The notes: generated by a model from the letters alone, not told the origin. A stretch of 64,000 nucleotides of DNA from Solwaraspora sp. WMMD1047 (GCF_029626155.1 NZ_JARUBL010000001.1:2232001-2296000), one strand, 5' to 3'; positions 35,494 to 44,827 are shown, numbered from the stretch's first letter. Translations and numbers: made by a program.

Positions 35494-36827
35494 GCACACC
35501 GCCCACCACCGCCCGAGCCGCGCCGACCAGCGACGAACCGACCGGCAGTCAACCGGCCGGCCACCAGCCGACCGGCGACCAACCGGAGCTGGACCGGATA
35601 CAGCGGCGCACCCTGCGGCTGCTGTTCTGCACCCAGATCATCGGCGGCGTCGGTCTCACCATCGGGATCTCGGTGGGTGCCCTGCTCGCCGCCCGGATCG
35701 GCGGCACCGGCATCTCCGGGCTCGCCCAGAGCGCCGCCGTGGTCGGCGCCGCCCTGCTCGCGATCCCGGTCACCCGGGTCATCACCGCCCGCGGCCGCCG
35801 ACCCGGCCTCGTCCTCGCCTACCTGACCGGCGCGCTCGGCGGCGTACTCGTGATCGCCGCCGCCGTCACCGACCTGGTCCCGCTGCTCTTCCTCGGCATG
35901 CTGCTGTTCGGTGGTGGCACCGCCGCCAACCTGCAGGCCCGGTACGCCGCCGTCGACCTCGCCCCGCCGGAGCGCGCCGGCCGGCAGCTCTCGGTCATCG
36001 TCTGGGCCACCACCCTCGGCGCCGTGGTGGCGCCCAACCTGGCCCAGTCCGCCGACGACGCGGTCGCCGGTTTCGGGCTGCCGCCGCTGTCCGGGCCGTT
36101 CGTCTTCAGCGTGGCCGGATTCTGCCTGGCTGCCGGCGTACTCCTGGGGTTGTTGCGGCCCGACCCGCTGTTGACCGCGCGGGCCTGCGCGGACGCCGGC
36201 CCGGACGCCGCCGGCGGACCTCGGCGGGCCGGCGGGATGCTCGCCGGGCTGCGGATCGTGGCCCGCCGGCCGGCCGCCCGGCTGGGCATCACCGCCGTCG
36301 CGGTCGGCCACCTGGTGATGGTCGGCGTGATGACCATGACCCCGGTGCACCTGGGCGAGTGGCACTCCGACGACACCGTGCTGCGGGTGGTGGGCATCGT
36401 GCTGAGCGTGCACATCGCCGGGATGTTCGCCCTGTCGCCGGTGGTCGGCTGGCTCACCGACCGGTTCGGCCGCCGGGCGGTGATCCTCGGCGGCGTCGCG
36501 ACGCTGCTCGCCGCGGTCACCGTCGCCGGCACCGCCGGCCACCACACGGTCCGGCTCACCGTCGGGCTGTTCCTGCTCGGGCTCGGCTGGTCCGGCACCA
36601 TGGTGGCCGGCTCGACGCTGCTCTCCGAGTCCGTCCCGGTCGCGGACCGCCCCTCCGTGCAGGGGCTATCCGACCTGACGATGGGGTTGGCCGGGGCGCT
36701 GGCCGGGGCGCTGAGCGGGTTCGTCGTCGAACTCGTCGGCTTCCCGGTGCTCAACGTGCTGGCCGCGATCGCGGTGGTGCCGCTGGTGGCGCTGGCGCTG
36801 CGTCCCGTCCCGCCGAGGGGCAGGTGA
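35490..36827 (+). CDS. MFS transporter
   Basis: A 445-residue major facilitator with a hydrophilic ~45-residue N-terminus and about 12 membrane helices. The cytoplasmic loop motif GWLTDRFGRRAVILGG lies between helices in the second half. The substrate is unknown; coupling to an acyl-CoA dehydrogenase could mean export of an acyl product. The GTG start overlaps the upstream stop. Confidence 0.88.
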   Translation: MSTPPTTARAAPTSDEPTGSQPAGHQPTGDQPELDRIQRRTLRLLFCTQIIGGVGLTIGISVGALLAARIGGTGISGLAQSAAVVGAALLAIPVTRVITARGRRPGLVLAYLTGALGGVLVIAAAVTDLVPLLFLGMLLFGGGTAANLQARYAAVDLAPPERAGRQLSVIVWATTLGAVVAPNLAQSADDAVAGFGLPPLSGPFVFSVAGFCLAAGVLLGLLRPDPLLTARACADAGPDAAGGPRRAGGMLAGLRIVARRPAARLGITAVAVGHLVMVGVMTMTPVHLGEWHSDDTVLRVVGIVLSVHIAGMFALSPVVGWLTDRFGRRAVILGGVATLLAAVTVAGTAGHHTVRLTVGLFLLGLGWSGTMVAGSTLLSESVPVADRPSVQGLSDLTMGLAGALAGALSGFVVELVGFPVLNVLAAIAVVPLVALALRPVPPRGR

Positions 36828-36834
36828 TCTGCAC

Positions 36835-36862
36835 AGCGGCGGCGACAATTGCCGCCGCCGCT
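36835..36862. terminator. Hairpin terminator between convergent genes
   Basis: AGCGGCGGC and GCCGCCGCT form a GC-only stem around a GACAATT-containing loop, followed after 11 bases by TTTT. It lies between the MFS gene and the convergent secreted-protein gene. Confidence 0.55.
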
Positions 36863-36922
36863 GCTGCTCGCTGTTTTCGGCCGGACCGTCAGAAAGCCGC
36901 CGGAGAAATGGGCAGGGTGGCG

Positions 36923-37255
36923 TCAGTCCGGCCAGATGTTGTTGGAGTAGGACACCCGGGTGGTTCCCGTCGGGCAGGTCGCCCGGGACCAGCCGCCACC
37001 GGTGGACTGTTGGCGGATCGGGCCGAGCACGGTCTGGCCGTTCGAGCAGCGGACGACCGCCTGGTAGGCGACGTCGCCCGACGTGTTCTCGCAGAGGAGT
37101 TGATGATAGGTGCCCGGGTTGGCGTCCCGGCTCGACTGGCAGTAGACGGCGGCCGTGGTGCCGGCCTGCGCGGCGCCGGGGGCGATCAGAATTGCGGCGG
37201 CGACCATTCCGGCGGTCGCCAATACTTTGATCAACGGTAGTCTCACTCGTCTCAC
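36923..37255 (-). CDS. Small secreted protein with four cysteines, hypothetical
   Basis: A 110-residue precursor with a signal peptide (LIKVLATAGMVAAAILIAPG, cleavage expected after AQA near residue 31). The mature part has four cysteines (YCQSS, LLCENTS, VRCSNG, ATCPTG) that could make two disulfides. GTG start preceded by GAAGGA. Function unknown. Confidence 0.7.
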   Translation of the reverse strand: MRRVRLPLIKVLATAGMVAAAILIAPGAAQAGTTAAVYCQSSRDANPGTYHQLLCENTSGDVAYQAVVRCSNGQTVLGPIRQQSTGGGWSRATCPTGTTRVSYSNNIWPD

Positions 37256-37445
37256 CCCGTGTCCTTCGATAGACTTTGAGAACCCAGTCGATAATGGACG
37301 TCTCCGTTGTTGGATGTCAATGTTTCGAACTCTGTCACATTGCTGTCGCGGCGTCCCGGGGCGGGTGGGTATCCGCCCGGCCCGGCGGTGGCGCTAGCGT
37401 TGGCTGCGACGGTGACCGGGCGCGACGACCGCGGAGGGGGACGAG

Positions 37446-37646
37446 GTGCGGCTGACCGACTTCTGGGCGCGGCTTGAGGAGACCTTCGGACCCGCGTACG
37501 CGGCGAGCCTCGCCACCGACCAGGTGCTGCCCCAACTGGGCGGCAGGACCATCAACCAGGCCCTCGCCGCGGGTGAACGGACCGCCACGGTGTGGCGGGC
37601 GGTCGTTGCCGCCTACCCCGATCGCGTGCCCACCCAGTTACGCTGA
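37446..37646 (+). CDS. DUF3046 protein
   Basis: A 66-residue protein: MRLTDFWARLEETFGPAYAA, followed by LGGRTINQALAAGE. DUF3046 genes commonly lie just upstream of recA in actinobacteria; function unknown. The GTG start follows GGAGGGGG. Confidence 0.9.
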   Translation: MRLTDFWARLEETFGPAYAASLATDQVLPQLGGRTINQALAAGERTATVWRAVVAAYPDRVPTQLR

Positions 37647-37682
37647 GCAGCTTTTACGCCGGTCTGGCGTGTCGTGCGTCGC

Positions 37683-37698
37683 TCGTACACCTGTTCGG
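37683..37698 (+). promoter_or_regulatory. LexA (SOS) box upstream of recA
   Basis: TCGTACACCTGTTCGG matches the actinobacterial/Bacillus-type SOS consensus TCGAAC-N4-GTTCGA at 10 of 12 defined positions. A TATTGT -10-like element follows at 37700-37705. It sits about 130 bases before the recA start. Confidence 0.7.
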
Positions 37699-37701
37699 CT
37701 A

Positions 37702-37710
37702 TTGTCCACA
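37702..37710 (+). promoter_or_regulatory. Perfect DnaA box in the recA promoter
   Basis: TTGTCCACA equals the actinobacterial DnaA-box consensus. It overlaps the possible -10 next to the SOS box. A second GTCCACAGG follows at about 37721. Could let DnaA modulate recA, or be chance. Confidence 0.4.
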
Positions 37711-37751
37711 GCGAGGCGCCGTCCACAGGTCACGGCCCGGCGGCTGTTTTC

Positions 37752-37773
37752 TGTCGGACCCAGCGCCTAGCGT
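37752..37773 (+). promoter_or_regulatory. PafBC-type (RecA-NDp) promoter of recA
   Basis: TGTCGGAC, eight bases, then TAGCGT (37768-37773). This fits the LexA-independent DNA-damage promoter TGTCRGTG-N8-TANNNT known for mycobacterial recA and its activator PafBC, with two mismatches in the last two bases of the first block. Confidence 0.6.
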
Positions 37774-37829
37774 GTCCCATCGTGACGAGAAGCTCATCAA
37801 AGACGCCGGCGAAGGCAGGGGTGGCAACC

Positions 37830-39968
37830 ATGGCTTCAGGACCTGACCGGGACAAGGCGCTAGACCTTGCTCTCGCTCAGATCGACAAGCAGTTCGGGAA
37901 GGGCTCGGTGATGCGGCTGGGGGAACGCCCCGTCGTGCAGACCGCGGTCATCCCGACCGGCTCCATCGCGCTCGACGTGGCGCTCGGCGTGGGCGGTCTG
38001 CCCCGCGGACGCGTCGTCGAGGTGTACGGCCCGGAGAGCAGCGGTAAGACCACGGTCGCCCTGCACGCGGTGGCGAACGCCCAGCGGGCCGGTGGGATCG
38101 CGGCGTTCATCGACGCCGAGCACGCCCTCGACCCCGAGTACGCGAAGGCCCTCGGCGTCGACACCGACGCGATGCTGGTCTCCCAGCCGGACACCGGCGA
38201 GCAGGCCCTGGAGATCGCGGACATGCTGATCCGCTCCGGGGCGCTGGACATCATCGTCATCGACTCGGTGGCCGCGCTGGTGCCGCGCGCCGAGATCGAG
38301 GGCGAGATGGGCGACAGCCACGTCGGCCTGCAGGCCCGGCTGATGAGCCAGGCGCTGCGGAAGATCACCGGCGTACTCAGCAACACCGGCACCACCGCAA
38401 TCTTCATCAACCAACTCCGCGAAAAAATCGGAGTCATGTTCGGCTGTATGTCCTATGCCACAAGGGTCACCCTTGCGGATGGGACGCAGGAGAAGATTGG
38501 CAAGATCGTCAATCAGCGGATGAATGTCGAAGTCCTCTCCTATGATCCGGTGACCGACCGGATCGAGCCGAAGAAAATCGTCAACTGGTTCAACAACGGT
38601 CCGGCGGAGGAGTTCCTGCAGTTCACCGTCGCCAAGTCGGGCGGGAACGGGCGGGCGCAGTTCGCCGCCACCGCCAACCACCTCGTCCGTACTCCGGGCG
38701 GGTGGCGGGAGGCCGGCGAGTTGATCGCGGGCGACCGGGTGATGCTGGCCGAGGAGCGGCGACTCAGCGAGCAACAGTGGCAGGTCGTGCTCGGTTCGCT
38801 GATGGGTGACGGCAATCTGTCACCGAACCGGAACGACCGCGCCGGTGTGCGGTTCCGGCTGGGGCATGGTGCGGAGCAGGCCGACTACCTGGACTGGAAG
38901 GTGTTACTGCTCGGCAATATCGCGAACAGCCGCCGCGTCGATGACCGGGGTGCGGTGTTCGCCGATTTCACCCCCCTCCCGGAGCTGGACGAATTGCGCC
39001 GTGCGGTCTACCTCGGTGACGGCAAGAAGCACCTGAGCTGGGACTACCTCAAGGCACTGACGCCATTGGCCCTCGCGGTGTGGTACATGGACGATGGTTG
39101 TTTCACGTCACGTTCGGCCGGTGTCCAGGAGCGGACGAAGGGCGGTTCGGGTCGGGTCGAGATCTGCGTCGAGGCCATGGCGGAGGGCACCCGGCAGCGA
39201 CTCGTGGAACACCTGCGGGATGCGTACGGCCTGGAGGTCAAGCTGATGGCACGGGGCGCGCGCCGGGTCGCTGTCCTCCAGCTCACGACGGCGGCATCCG
39301 CGAAGTTCCAGGAGATCGTGGCACCGTTCGTGCCCGTGGCGATGGAGCGCAAGCTTCTTCCGAGGTTCCGCGGGCAGTGCGCTGTCGAGCCGGAGTTCGT
39401 GCCTGTGGAGATGCGACCGGTGCCGGCTCGCGTCCTAGACGTGCGGATCAAGCCCAGGACACGGTCGATGAATCGGTTCGACATCGAGGTCGAGGGCAAC
39501 CACAACTACTTCGTCGACGGTGTCATGGTGCACAACAGTCCGGAGACGACCACCGGCGGGCGGGCGTTGAAGTTCTACGCTTCGGTTCGGCTCGACGTGC
39601 GCCGCATCGAAAGCCTCAAGGATGGCACCGATGTGGTAGGAAACCGGACAAGAGTAAAAGTTGTGAAGAATAAGGTTGCGTCCCCGTTCAAGCAGGCGGA
39701 ATTTGACATCATGTATGGAAAGGGAATTTCGCGCGAAGGGTCGCTTATCGACGTCGGGGTCGAGCAGTCGATCATTCGCAAGTCGGGTGCCTGGTACACC
39801 TACGACGGTGATCAGCTCGGTCAGGGCAAGGAGAAGGCCCGCGAGTTCCTGCGGGAGAACCCGGACGTGGCCGCCGAGATCGAGAAGAAGATCCTGGAGA
39901 AGCTGGGCGTGGGGGTCGGTGCGCCGGATGCCGCCGGTGGGCCGGAGTTGCCGCCGGTGGACTTCTGA
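37830..39968 (+). CDS. recA: Recombinase RecA, interrupted by an intein
   Basis: A 712-residue precursor. The 348-residue RecA extein has Walker [10 protein letters not shown] near 67-75, [20 protein letters not shown], and a normal C-terminus. A 364-residue intein (206-569) splits it after [13 protein letters not shown]. After splicing the product drives strand exchange and LexA self-cleavage. The ATG at 37830 gives the standard N-terminus ([20 protein letters not shown]); upstream open frame lacks it. Two stretches of the extein coding DNA are unusually AT-rich. recX follows 17 bases later. Confidence 0.97.
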   Translation: MASGPDRDKALDLALAQIDKQFGKGSVMRLGERPVVQTAVIPTGSIALDVALGVGGLPRGRVVEVYGPESSGKTTVALHAVANAQRAGGIAAFIDAEHALDPEYAKALGVDTDAMLVSQPDTGEQALEIADMLIRSGALDIIVIDSVAALVPRAEIEGEMGDSHVGLQARLMSQALRKITGVLSNTGTTAIFINQLREKIGVMFGCMSYATRVTLADGTQEKIGKIVNQRMNVEVLSYDPVTDRIEPKKIVNWFNNGPAEEFLQFTVAKSGGNGRAQFAATANHLVRTPGGWREAGELIAGDRVMLAEERRLSEQQWQVVLGSLMGDGNLSPNRNDRAGVRFRLGHGAEQADYLDWKVLLLGNIANSRRVDDRGAVFADFTPLPELDELRRAVYLGDGKKHLSWDYLKALTPLALAVWYMDDGCFTSRSAGVQERTKGGSGRVEICVEAMAEGTRQRLVEHLRDAYGLEVKLMARGARRVAVLQLTTAASAKFQEIVAPFVPVAMERKLLPRFRGQCAVEPEFVPVEMRPVPARVLDVRIKPRTRSMNRFDIEVEGNHNYFVDGVMVHNSPETTTGGRALKFYASVRLDVRRIESLKDGTDVVGNRTRVKVVKNKVASPFKQAEFDIMYGKGISREGSLIDVGVEQSIIRKSGAWYTYDGDQLGQGKEKAREFLRENPDVAAEIEKKILEKLGVGVGAPDAAGGPELPPVDF
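38445..39536 (+). mobile_element. RecA intein with LAGLIDADG endonuclease
   Basis: A 364-residue in-frame intein. It starts at Cys ([13 protein letters not shown]) and ends [16 protein letters not shown], followed by Ser as the +1 nucleophile (SPETTTGG). Splicing blocks are visible: [15 protein letters not shown] (block B) and the terminal His-Asn. The endonuclease blocks are [12 protein letters not shown] and [11 protein letters not shown], so homing activity may be intact. The insertion point, in the FG-SPET segment, differs from that of the M. tuberculosis RecA intein and, as I recall, equals the site used in M. leprae and relatives. Confidence 0.95.
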
Positions 39969-39985
39969 CCGGTAGCTGAGCCGGC

Positions 39986-40771
39986 ATGGCTGGACGACGA
40001 GGTGCCCGTTCGGGGCGGGGCTGGGACGCGGCCCCGCCCCGAACGGGTGCTGGACGCAGGACGGGCACCGGCCGCCGCCGGGCCGCCCCAGGTCAGGCGG
40101 CGGACTTCGAGGCAGGACCGGATTCGGCAGGGGGACCGGACCCGGCAGGGGGAGCGGAACACCCGGAGCCGGCCGGCCGGCCCGGCCGCAGGGGTGGCGC
40201 TGGCGAGCCCCGGGACGAGGCCGAGGCGGCGCGGGAGATCTGCCTGCGGCAGTTGGCGGTGCGGCCGCGTACCCGGGCGGAGTTGGCCACCGCGTTGGCC
40301 CGGCGGGGGATCTCGGAAGAGGTCGCCGCCGGGGTGCTCGACCGGTACGACGAGGTCGGGATGATCGATGACGCGGCGTTCGCCCGGGCCTGGGTGACCA
40401 GCCGGCACCAGGGGCGCGGTCTGGCCCGCCGGGCGTTGGCCAACGAGCTGCGCCAGCGCGGGGTGGACGCCGAGGTGACGAACGAGGCGCTCGGCGAGCT
40501 GGACGAGGAGACCGAGGCGGCGACGGCGCGGGCGCTCGTCGACCGCCGGCTGCGGTCGGTGAGCGGCCCGCCGGAGGCGGTGTTCCGGCGTCTGGTCGGC
40601 ATGCTGGCCCGCAAGGGGTACCCGCCGGGGGTGGCGATCCGGGCGGTGAAGGACGCGCTGGCGGCGCAGAGCGCCGAGGCGGCCGAGTTCGCCCAGCAGA
40701 TCGACGAGGATGCCCTCGCCGAGTCGGCGGCCGGAGAGTCCGACGGTGACGGTCGCCCGGACGGTCGGTAG
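39986..40771 (+). CDS. recX: Regulatory protein RecX
   Basis: A 261-residue RecX. The first ~80 residues are a Gly/Arg/Pro-rich extension; the conserved three-helix repeats start at AAREICLRQLAVRPRTRAEL and include ILDRYDEVGMIDD-like VLDRYDEVGMIDDAAFARAW and RQRGVDAEVTNEALG. RecX inhibits RecA filaments. It lies 17 bases after recA and is likely co-transcribed. Confidence 0.93.
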   Translation: MAGRRGARSGRGWDAAPPRTGAGRRTGTGRRRAAPGQAADFEAGPDSAGGPDPAGGAEHPEPAGRPGRRGGAGEPRDEAEAAREICLRQLAVRPRTRAELATALARRGISEEVAAGVLDRYDEVGMIDDAAFARAWVTSRHQGRGLARRALANELRQRGVDAEVTNEALGELDEETEAATARALVDRRLRSVSGPPEAVFRRLVGMLARKGYPPGVAIRAVKDALAAQSAEAAEFAQQIDEDALAESAAGESDGDGRPDGR

Positions 40772-41285
40772 GCGGGCGGCGTAGTCGATCACGGGGGGTT
40801 GACCTGAGGTGACTGGTGGGTTGACTCGTGGTGTCGTGGTGTCGGTCCCCGGGTTTGGCCGTCGTGGCGGCAGGATTCGGCGCTACTCCTGACTCGTCCG
40901 GTTATGCCCGGGCATGATTTCAGCGGTGCGTGAGCGGTCCGGTGCGCTATGTTCCGACTCCGGTCGGATCATGAGTCCTTGACCGATCGCGACATGCGAC
41001 CTAGCCTCGCTTTAGCGAGAATGCCCGACCAGCGCAGGCTAAGCGCACAACATAGATCGCGTAACAGTACGGCATCACTTTGGCCAGCTCAGCGGCCAGA
41101 TAGCGGCGACCGGCCGGGCCGGTCCGGGCGTCGCAGCAGTTCACCCCGGCCATCGGTGGTGCCCTCCGGGCGTCTGCCGGTGGCCTCCTACCCACGGCCT
41201 GCCGCCTCGGTCGGGCGTCTCGAGCCGGAGGATGGTGTCACCGTGGCGGCCATCGTCCGGCGCCGGATGGCTAGGGGAGGCTGCC
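40772..41285. other. 514-base gap between recX and the rny leader
   Basis: No gene is recognised. It holds several small symmetric elements: ATGCCCGGGCAT (40904-40915), CCGAC-TCCG-GTCGG (40954-40967) and CTCGC-TTTA-GCGAG (41006-41019). A minus-strand frame (41001-41195) has no ribosome site and no familiar product. The rny promoter is presumably here. Confidence 0.5.
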
Positions 41286-41324
41286 ATGAGCGAGCTGGGC
41301 GACTGCAGTAGGACGCCGGCATGA
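41286..41324 (+). CDS. 12-residue leader cistron of rny
   Basis: ATG after a strong AGGGGAGG site opens a frame for MSELGDCSRTPA; its TGA overlaps the rny ATG (ATGA). The rny gene itself has only a weak ribosome site, so this cistron probably loads ribosomes for it. Confidence 0.5.
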   Translation: MSELGDCSRTPA

Positions 41325-43096
41325 GCGGCCTGGAGTGGGGGCTGCTGGTCGCGATCGTCGCGCTGGCGCTCCTGGTTCTCGGCGCTGTGCTGCTCGGTGC
41401 CCGCGCGCTGCGGCGGATCGCGGTGCCGTCGGCGATGCCGGCGCCGGACGATCCGCGGTTCGTCGCGGAGAAGGACCGCCAGGAACAGTCGCTGGCGGCG
41501 TTGCGCAGCGCGGCGGACGAGGCGACCAGCACCGTCGACGTCGCGAAGTCCGCCGCGGCGGCGGCGCGGGCCGAGGCGGCGGCGGCGAAGGCCGAGGCGA
41601 AGTCCGCCCGCGCGGAGGCCCGGCGGGTGTTGGACGCCGCCCGGATCGAGGCCGACACCGTCCTGGAGCGGGCGCACCGGCAGGCCGAGAGCGACGCCGA
41701 GCAGGTCCGGGCGGCCGCTCGGCGCAGCGGTGAGCGGGAGGCCGCGCTGCTGGCGACCACCACCCGGGAGCAGGCCGTCGAGGTGGAGCGGCGGGCCCAG
41801 CGGATGGACGAGCGGGAGCGGCTGCACAGCGAGGAGGTCGACCGGCTGACCGAGCGGGAGCGCCGGCTGGCGACCGCGACGGCGGAGCTGGCGGCCCGGG
41901 CCGCGGAGCTGGAGAAGCGGGAGTTGGCGGTCGCCGAGGCGGAGGAGACCCGCCGCCGGGAGTTGGAGCGGATCGCGGGGCTGACCGCCGAGTCGGCGCG
42001 GCTGGAGCTGGTCGAGTCGATCGAGGGCCAGGCGAAGCGGGAGGCGGCGCTGCTGGTCCGCGACATCGAGACCGACGCCCGCAACACGGCCGAGCAGCGG
42101 GCCCGGCACATCGTCGTGGACGCCATCCAGCGGGTCGCCAGCGAGCAGACCGCGGAGAGCGTGGTGAGCGTGCTGCACCTGCCGGGTGACGAGATGAAGG
42201 GGCGGATCATCGGCCGGGAGGGCCGCAACATCCGGGCCTTCGAGTCGGTCACCGGGGTGAACCTGATCATCGACGACACGCCGGAGGCGGTGCTGTTGTC
42301 GTGCTTCGATCCGGTGCGTCGGGAGATCGGCCGGCTGACCCTGGAGAAGCTGGTGCTGGACGGGCGGATTCACCCGCACCGCATCGAGGAGGTGTTCGAC
42401 ACCGCCAAGCACGAGGTGGCCCGGCTCTGCGAGCGGGCCGCCGAGGACGCGCTGGTGGAGGTCGGCATCACCGAGATCCACCCGGAGCTGGTCGGGCTGC
42501 TGGGCCGGTTGCGCTACCGGACGTCGTACGGGCAGAACGTGCTCAAGCACCTGGTGGAGACCGCGCACATCGCCGGGGTGATGGCGGCGGAGCTGCGGCT
42601 GGACGTGCCGTTGATCAAACGGTGTGCGTTCCTGCACGACATCGGCAAGGCGCTCACCCATGAGGTGGAGGGCAGTCACGCCCTGATCGGCGCGGATCTG
42701 GCCCGCAAGTACGGCGAGTCGGAGGACGTGGTGCACGCGATCGAGGCGCACCACAACGAGGTGCTGCCGCAGACCATCGAGGCGGTGCTGACCCAGGCCT
42801 CGGACGCGTGCTCGGGCGGCCGGCCGGGGGCCCGGCGGGAGAGCCTGGAGGCGTACGTCAAGCGGCTGGAGCGGATCGAGGAGATCGCGGGCGGCAAGTC
42901 GGGGGTGGAGAAGGTCTTCGCCATGCAGGCCGGCCGGGAGATCCGGGTGATGGTGAAGCCGGACGACGTGGACGAGATCGGTGCGGCGGTGCTGGCCCGC
43001 GACGTGGCGAAGCAGATCGAGGAGGAGCTGACCTACCCGGGGCAGATCCGGGTGACCGTGGTGCGGGAGTCGCGGGCCACCGAGATCGCCCGCTGA
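41321..43096 (+). CDS. rny: Ribonuclease Y
   Basis: A 591-residue membrane-anchored endoribonuclease that initiates mRNA decay. Order: N-terminal membrane helix (LLVAIVALALLVLGAVLLGA), long Ala/Arg/Glu coiled coil (about 50-240), KH domain (GRIIGREGRNIRAFESVTGV) and HD domain with His439-Asp440 in FLHDIGKALTHEVEG. Longer than Bacillus RNase Y (about 520) by its coiled coil. Actinobacteria mainly rely on RNase E and J; RNase Y is patchy in the phylum. It ends 10 bases from the convergent glu operon. Confidence 0.93.
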   Translation: MSGLEWGLLVAIVALALLVLGAVLLGARALRRIAVPSAMPAPDDPRFVAEKDRQEQSLAALRSAADEATSTVDVAKSAAAAARAEAAAAKAEAKSARAEARRVLDAARIEADTVLERAHRQAESDAEQVRAAARRSGEREAALLATTTREQAVEVERRAQRMDERERLHSEEVDRLTERERRLATATAELAARAAELEKRELAVAEAEETRRRELERIAGLTAESARLELVESIEGQAKREAALLVRDIETDARNTAEQRARHIVVDAIQRVASEQTAESVVSVLHLPGDEMKGRIIGREGRNIRAFESVTGVNLIIDDTPEAVLLSCFDPVRREIGRLTLEKLVLDGRIHPHRIEEVFDTAKHEVARLCERAAEDALVEVGITEIHPELVGLLGRLRYRTSYGQNVLKHLVETAHIAGVMAAELRLDVPLIKRCAFLHDIGKALTHEVEGSHALIGADLARKYGESEDVVHAIEAHHNEVLPQTIEAVLTQASDACSGGRPGARRESLEAYVKRLERIEEIAGGKSGVEKVFAMQAGREIRVMVKPDDVDEIGAAVLARDVAKQIEEELTYPGQIRVTVVRESRATEIAR

Positions 43097-43106
43097 GCCG
43101 GTCGGG

Positions 43107-44081
43107 TTACTTCGCGCCGTCGCCGCCGGCCGGTAGCAGGGTGCTGGCCGGCGGTTCGGCGGGCGCCGTCTTGTCGGTCCGCTGGCCGCGGGCCAGCCGG
43201 CGCTCGACGTACTGGGCGAGCTTGGAGAGCGCGTAGTTGACCAGCACGAAGATGACCCCGATGACGAAGTACATCTGGATCTGGTTGGTCAGCTCCTGGG
43301 CCATCGACCGGCCGATCCGCAGCGCGTCCTGGTAGCCGATGATGAAGCCGAGCGAGGTGTCCTTCAGGATCACCACGAGCTGGCTGATCAGGGCCGGCAG
43401 CATGATCCGGAACGCCTGCGGGAGCAGCACCAGCCGGGTGGTCTGGAACGAGCTGAGCCCGATCGCGTCGGCGGCCTCGCGTTGGCCGCCGGCCAGCCCC
43501 TCCATGCCGGAGCGGAGGATCTCGGCGATGACCACCATGTTGTAGAGGGTCAGCCCGATGACCAGGTACCACATGGTGTTGCCGAGGTCGACGCCGGTGG
43601 ACGGCAGGCCGCGCCAGACGAAGAAGATGGTGATCACCACCGGGATGCCCCGGAACACCTCGACGAAGATCCGGGTGACGGTGTTGAGGGTCCAGCTCAG
43701 CGCGCGCAGCGCGTACGCCAGGGGGGTGGCGAGGCCGACGAAGCGGCGACGTAGCGCGGCCTTGAGCTGGATGCGCAGCACGGCCAGCGCGGTGCCGAGC
43801 ACGAGCGAGGCGAGGATGGCCAGGGCGGCGGCCTTGAGGGTGGCGAGGAAGCCGTCGCCGAGTCGGCCCCAGACCGTGGTGAAGTATTCGTTGCCGGGGT
43901 CGACGAGCGGGCCCCACAGCTCCATCGAGAACTGTTCCCGCTCGGCCAGCGGCCGGTAGACCAGGAAGTAGGCGCCGACGGCGATCACCCCGGCGGTGAT
44001 CACGCTGGCGATGTTGGTGATCCGCTTGGCCCGGGGGCCGGGGGCGTCGTAGAGGACGCTGGCGCCGCGCTCGCCGCTCAT
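43107..44081 (-). CDS. gluD: Glutamate ABC transporter permease GluD
   Basis: A 324-residue inner-membrane permease of the His/Glu/Gln type with the EAA loop (GGQREAADAIGLSSFQTTRL) and about five helices. Pairs with GluC. Starts overlapping the gluC stop. Its Pro/Ala-rich tail ends LLPAGGDGAK. Confidence 0.9.
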   Translation of the reverse strand: MSGERGASVLYDAPGPRAKRITNIASVITAGVIAVGAYFLVYRPLAEREQFSMELWGPLVDPGNEYFTTVWGRLGDGFLATLKAAALAILASLVLGTALAVLRIQLKAALRRRFVGLATPLAYALRALSWTLNTVTRIFVEVFRGIPVVITIFFVWRGLPSTGVDLGNTMWYLVIGLTLYNMVVIAEILRSGMEGLAGGQREAADAIGLSSFQTTRLVLLPQAFRIMLPALISQLVVILKDTSLGFIIGYQDALRIGRSMAQELTNQIQMYFVIGVIFVLVNYALSKLAQYVERRLARGQRTDKTAPAEPPASTLLPAGGDGAK

Positions 44082-44785
44082 CGGGCCACCGCCCGGCGGC
44101 TCTCCAGCCGGTCCAGCATCATGCCGAGCGGCACGGTCATCACCAGGAAGAAGACGGAGATGCCGGTGAGGATCGGGATGGCGGGTTGGCCGCCGGTGGT
44201 GATCAGCGCCTGCGCGGAGTTGGAGAGGTCACCGCCGACGCCGAAGAAGCCGGCGATCGCCGAGTTCTTGATCATCGCGATGATCACGCTGCCGAGGGGC
44301 ACGACGGCGGCCTTCCAGGCTTGGGGGAGGATGACGTGGCGCAGGTTCTGGGTGAAGGTCAGCCCGATCGCCCGGGCGGCCTCGGCCTGCCCGGCGGCGA
44401 CCGCGTTGATGCCGCTGCGCAGCGCCTCGCAGACGAACGCGCCGGTGTAGACGCTGAGCGCGATGATGGCGAACCGGAAGTACGGCAGGTCGATGCCGAG
44501 CCGGCTGAAGACCGTGGTCAGGCCGGGGATCTTCAGGAGCTCGGCGTTGGTGCCCAGCGCCGGCAGCGCGAAGGCCGCGAAGAAGAAGACCACCGTCAGC
44601 GGCACGTTCCGGAAGACGGTGACGTACGCGGTCCCGACGGCCCGCAGCGGGGCCACCGGGGAGATCCGCATGACCACCACGATGGTGCCCAGGATCAGGG
44701 CACCGACCGCGGAGAGTAGGCAGAGCTGGAGGGTGACCCAGAAGCCACTGACGAACACGTCCAGGTTGTCAATGATCACTGACAT
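44078..44785 (-). CDS. gluC: Glutamate ABC transporter permease GluC
   Basis: A 235-residue permease with the EAA loop AAGQAEAARAIGLTFTQNLR and five helices; first helix FWVTLQLCLLSAVGALILGT. Lies 42 bases after gluB on the minus strand and overlaps gluD. Confidence 0.9.
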   Translation of the reverse strand: MSVIIDNLDVFVSGFWVTLQLCLLSAVGALILGTIVVVMRISPVAPLRAVGTAYVTVFRNVPLTVVFFFAAFALPALGTNAELLKIPGLTTVFSRLGIDLPYFRFAIIALSVYTGAFVCEALRSGINAVAAGQAEAARAIGLTFTQNLRHVILPQAWKAAVVPLGSVIIAMIKNSAIAGFFGVGGDLSNSAQALITTGGQPAIPILTGISVFFLVMTVPLGMMLDRLESRRAVAR

Positions 44786-44827
44786 CCGTGCGCCCCCTGA
44801 TTTCTCACCCTCCAGCTGCCCGTCGTC

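Noticed and set aside
40904-41019. Short palindromes in the recX-rny gap as a small RNA gene
   Set aside because: Stems of 5-6 bp are too short and no promoter-terminator pair is visible.
41001-41195. 64-codon minus-strand frame upstream of rny
   Set aside because: No ribosome site and no recognisable similarity; partly passes through small palindromes.
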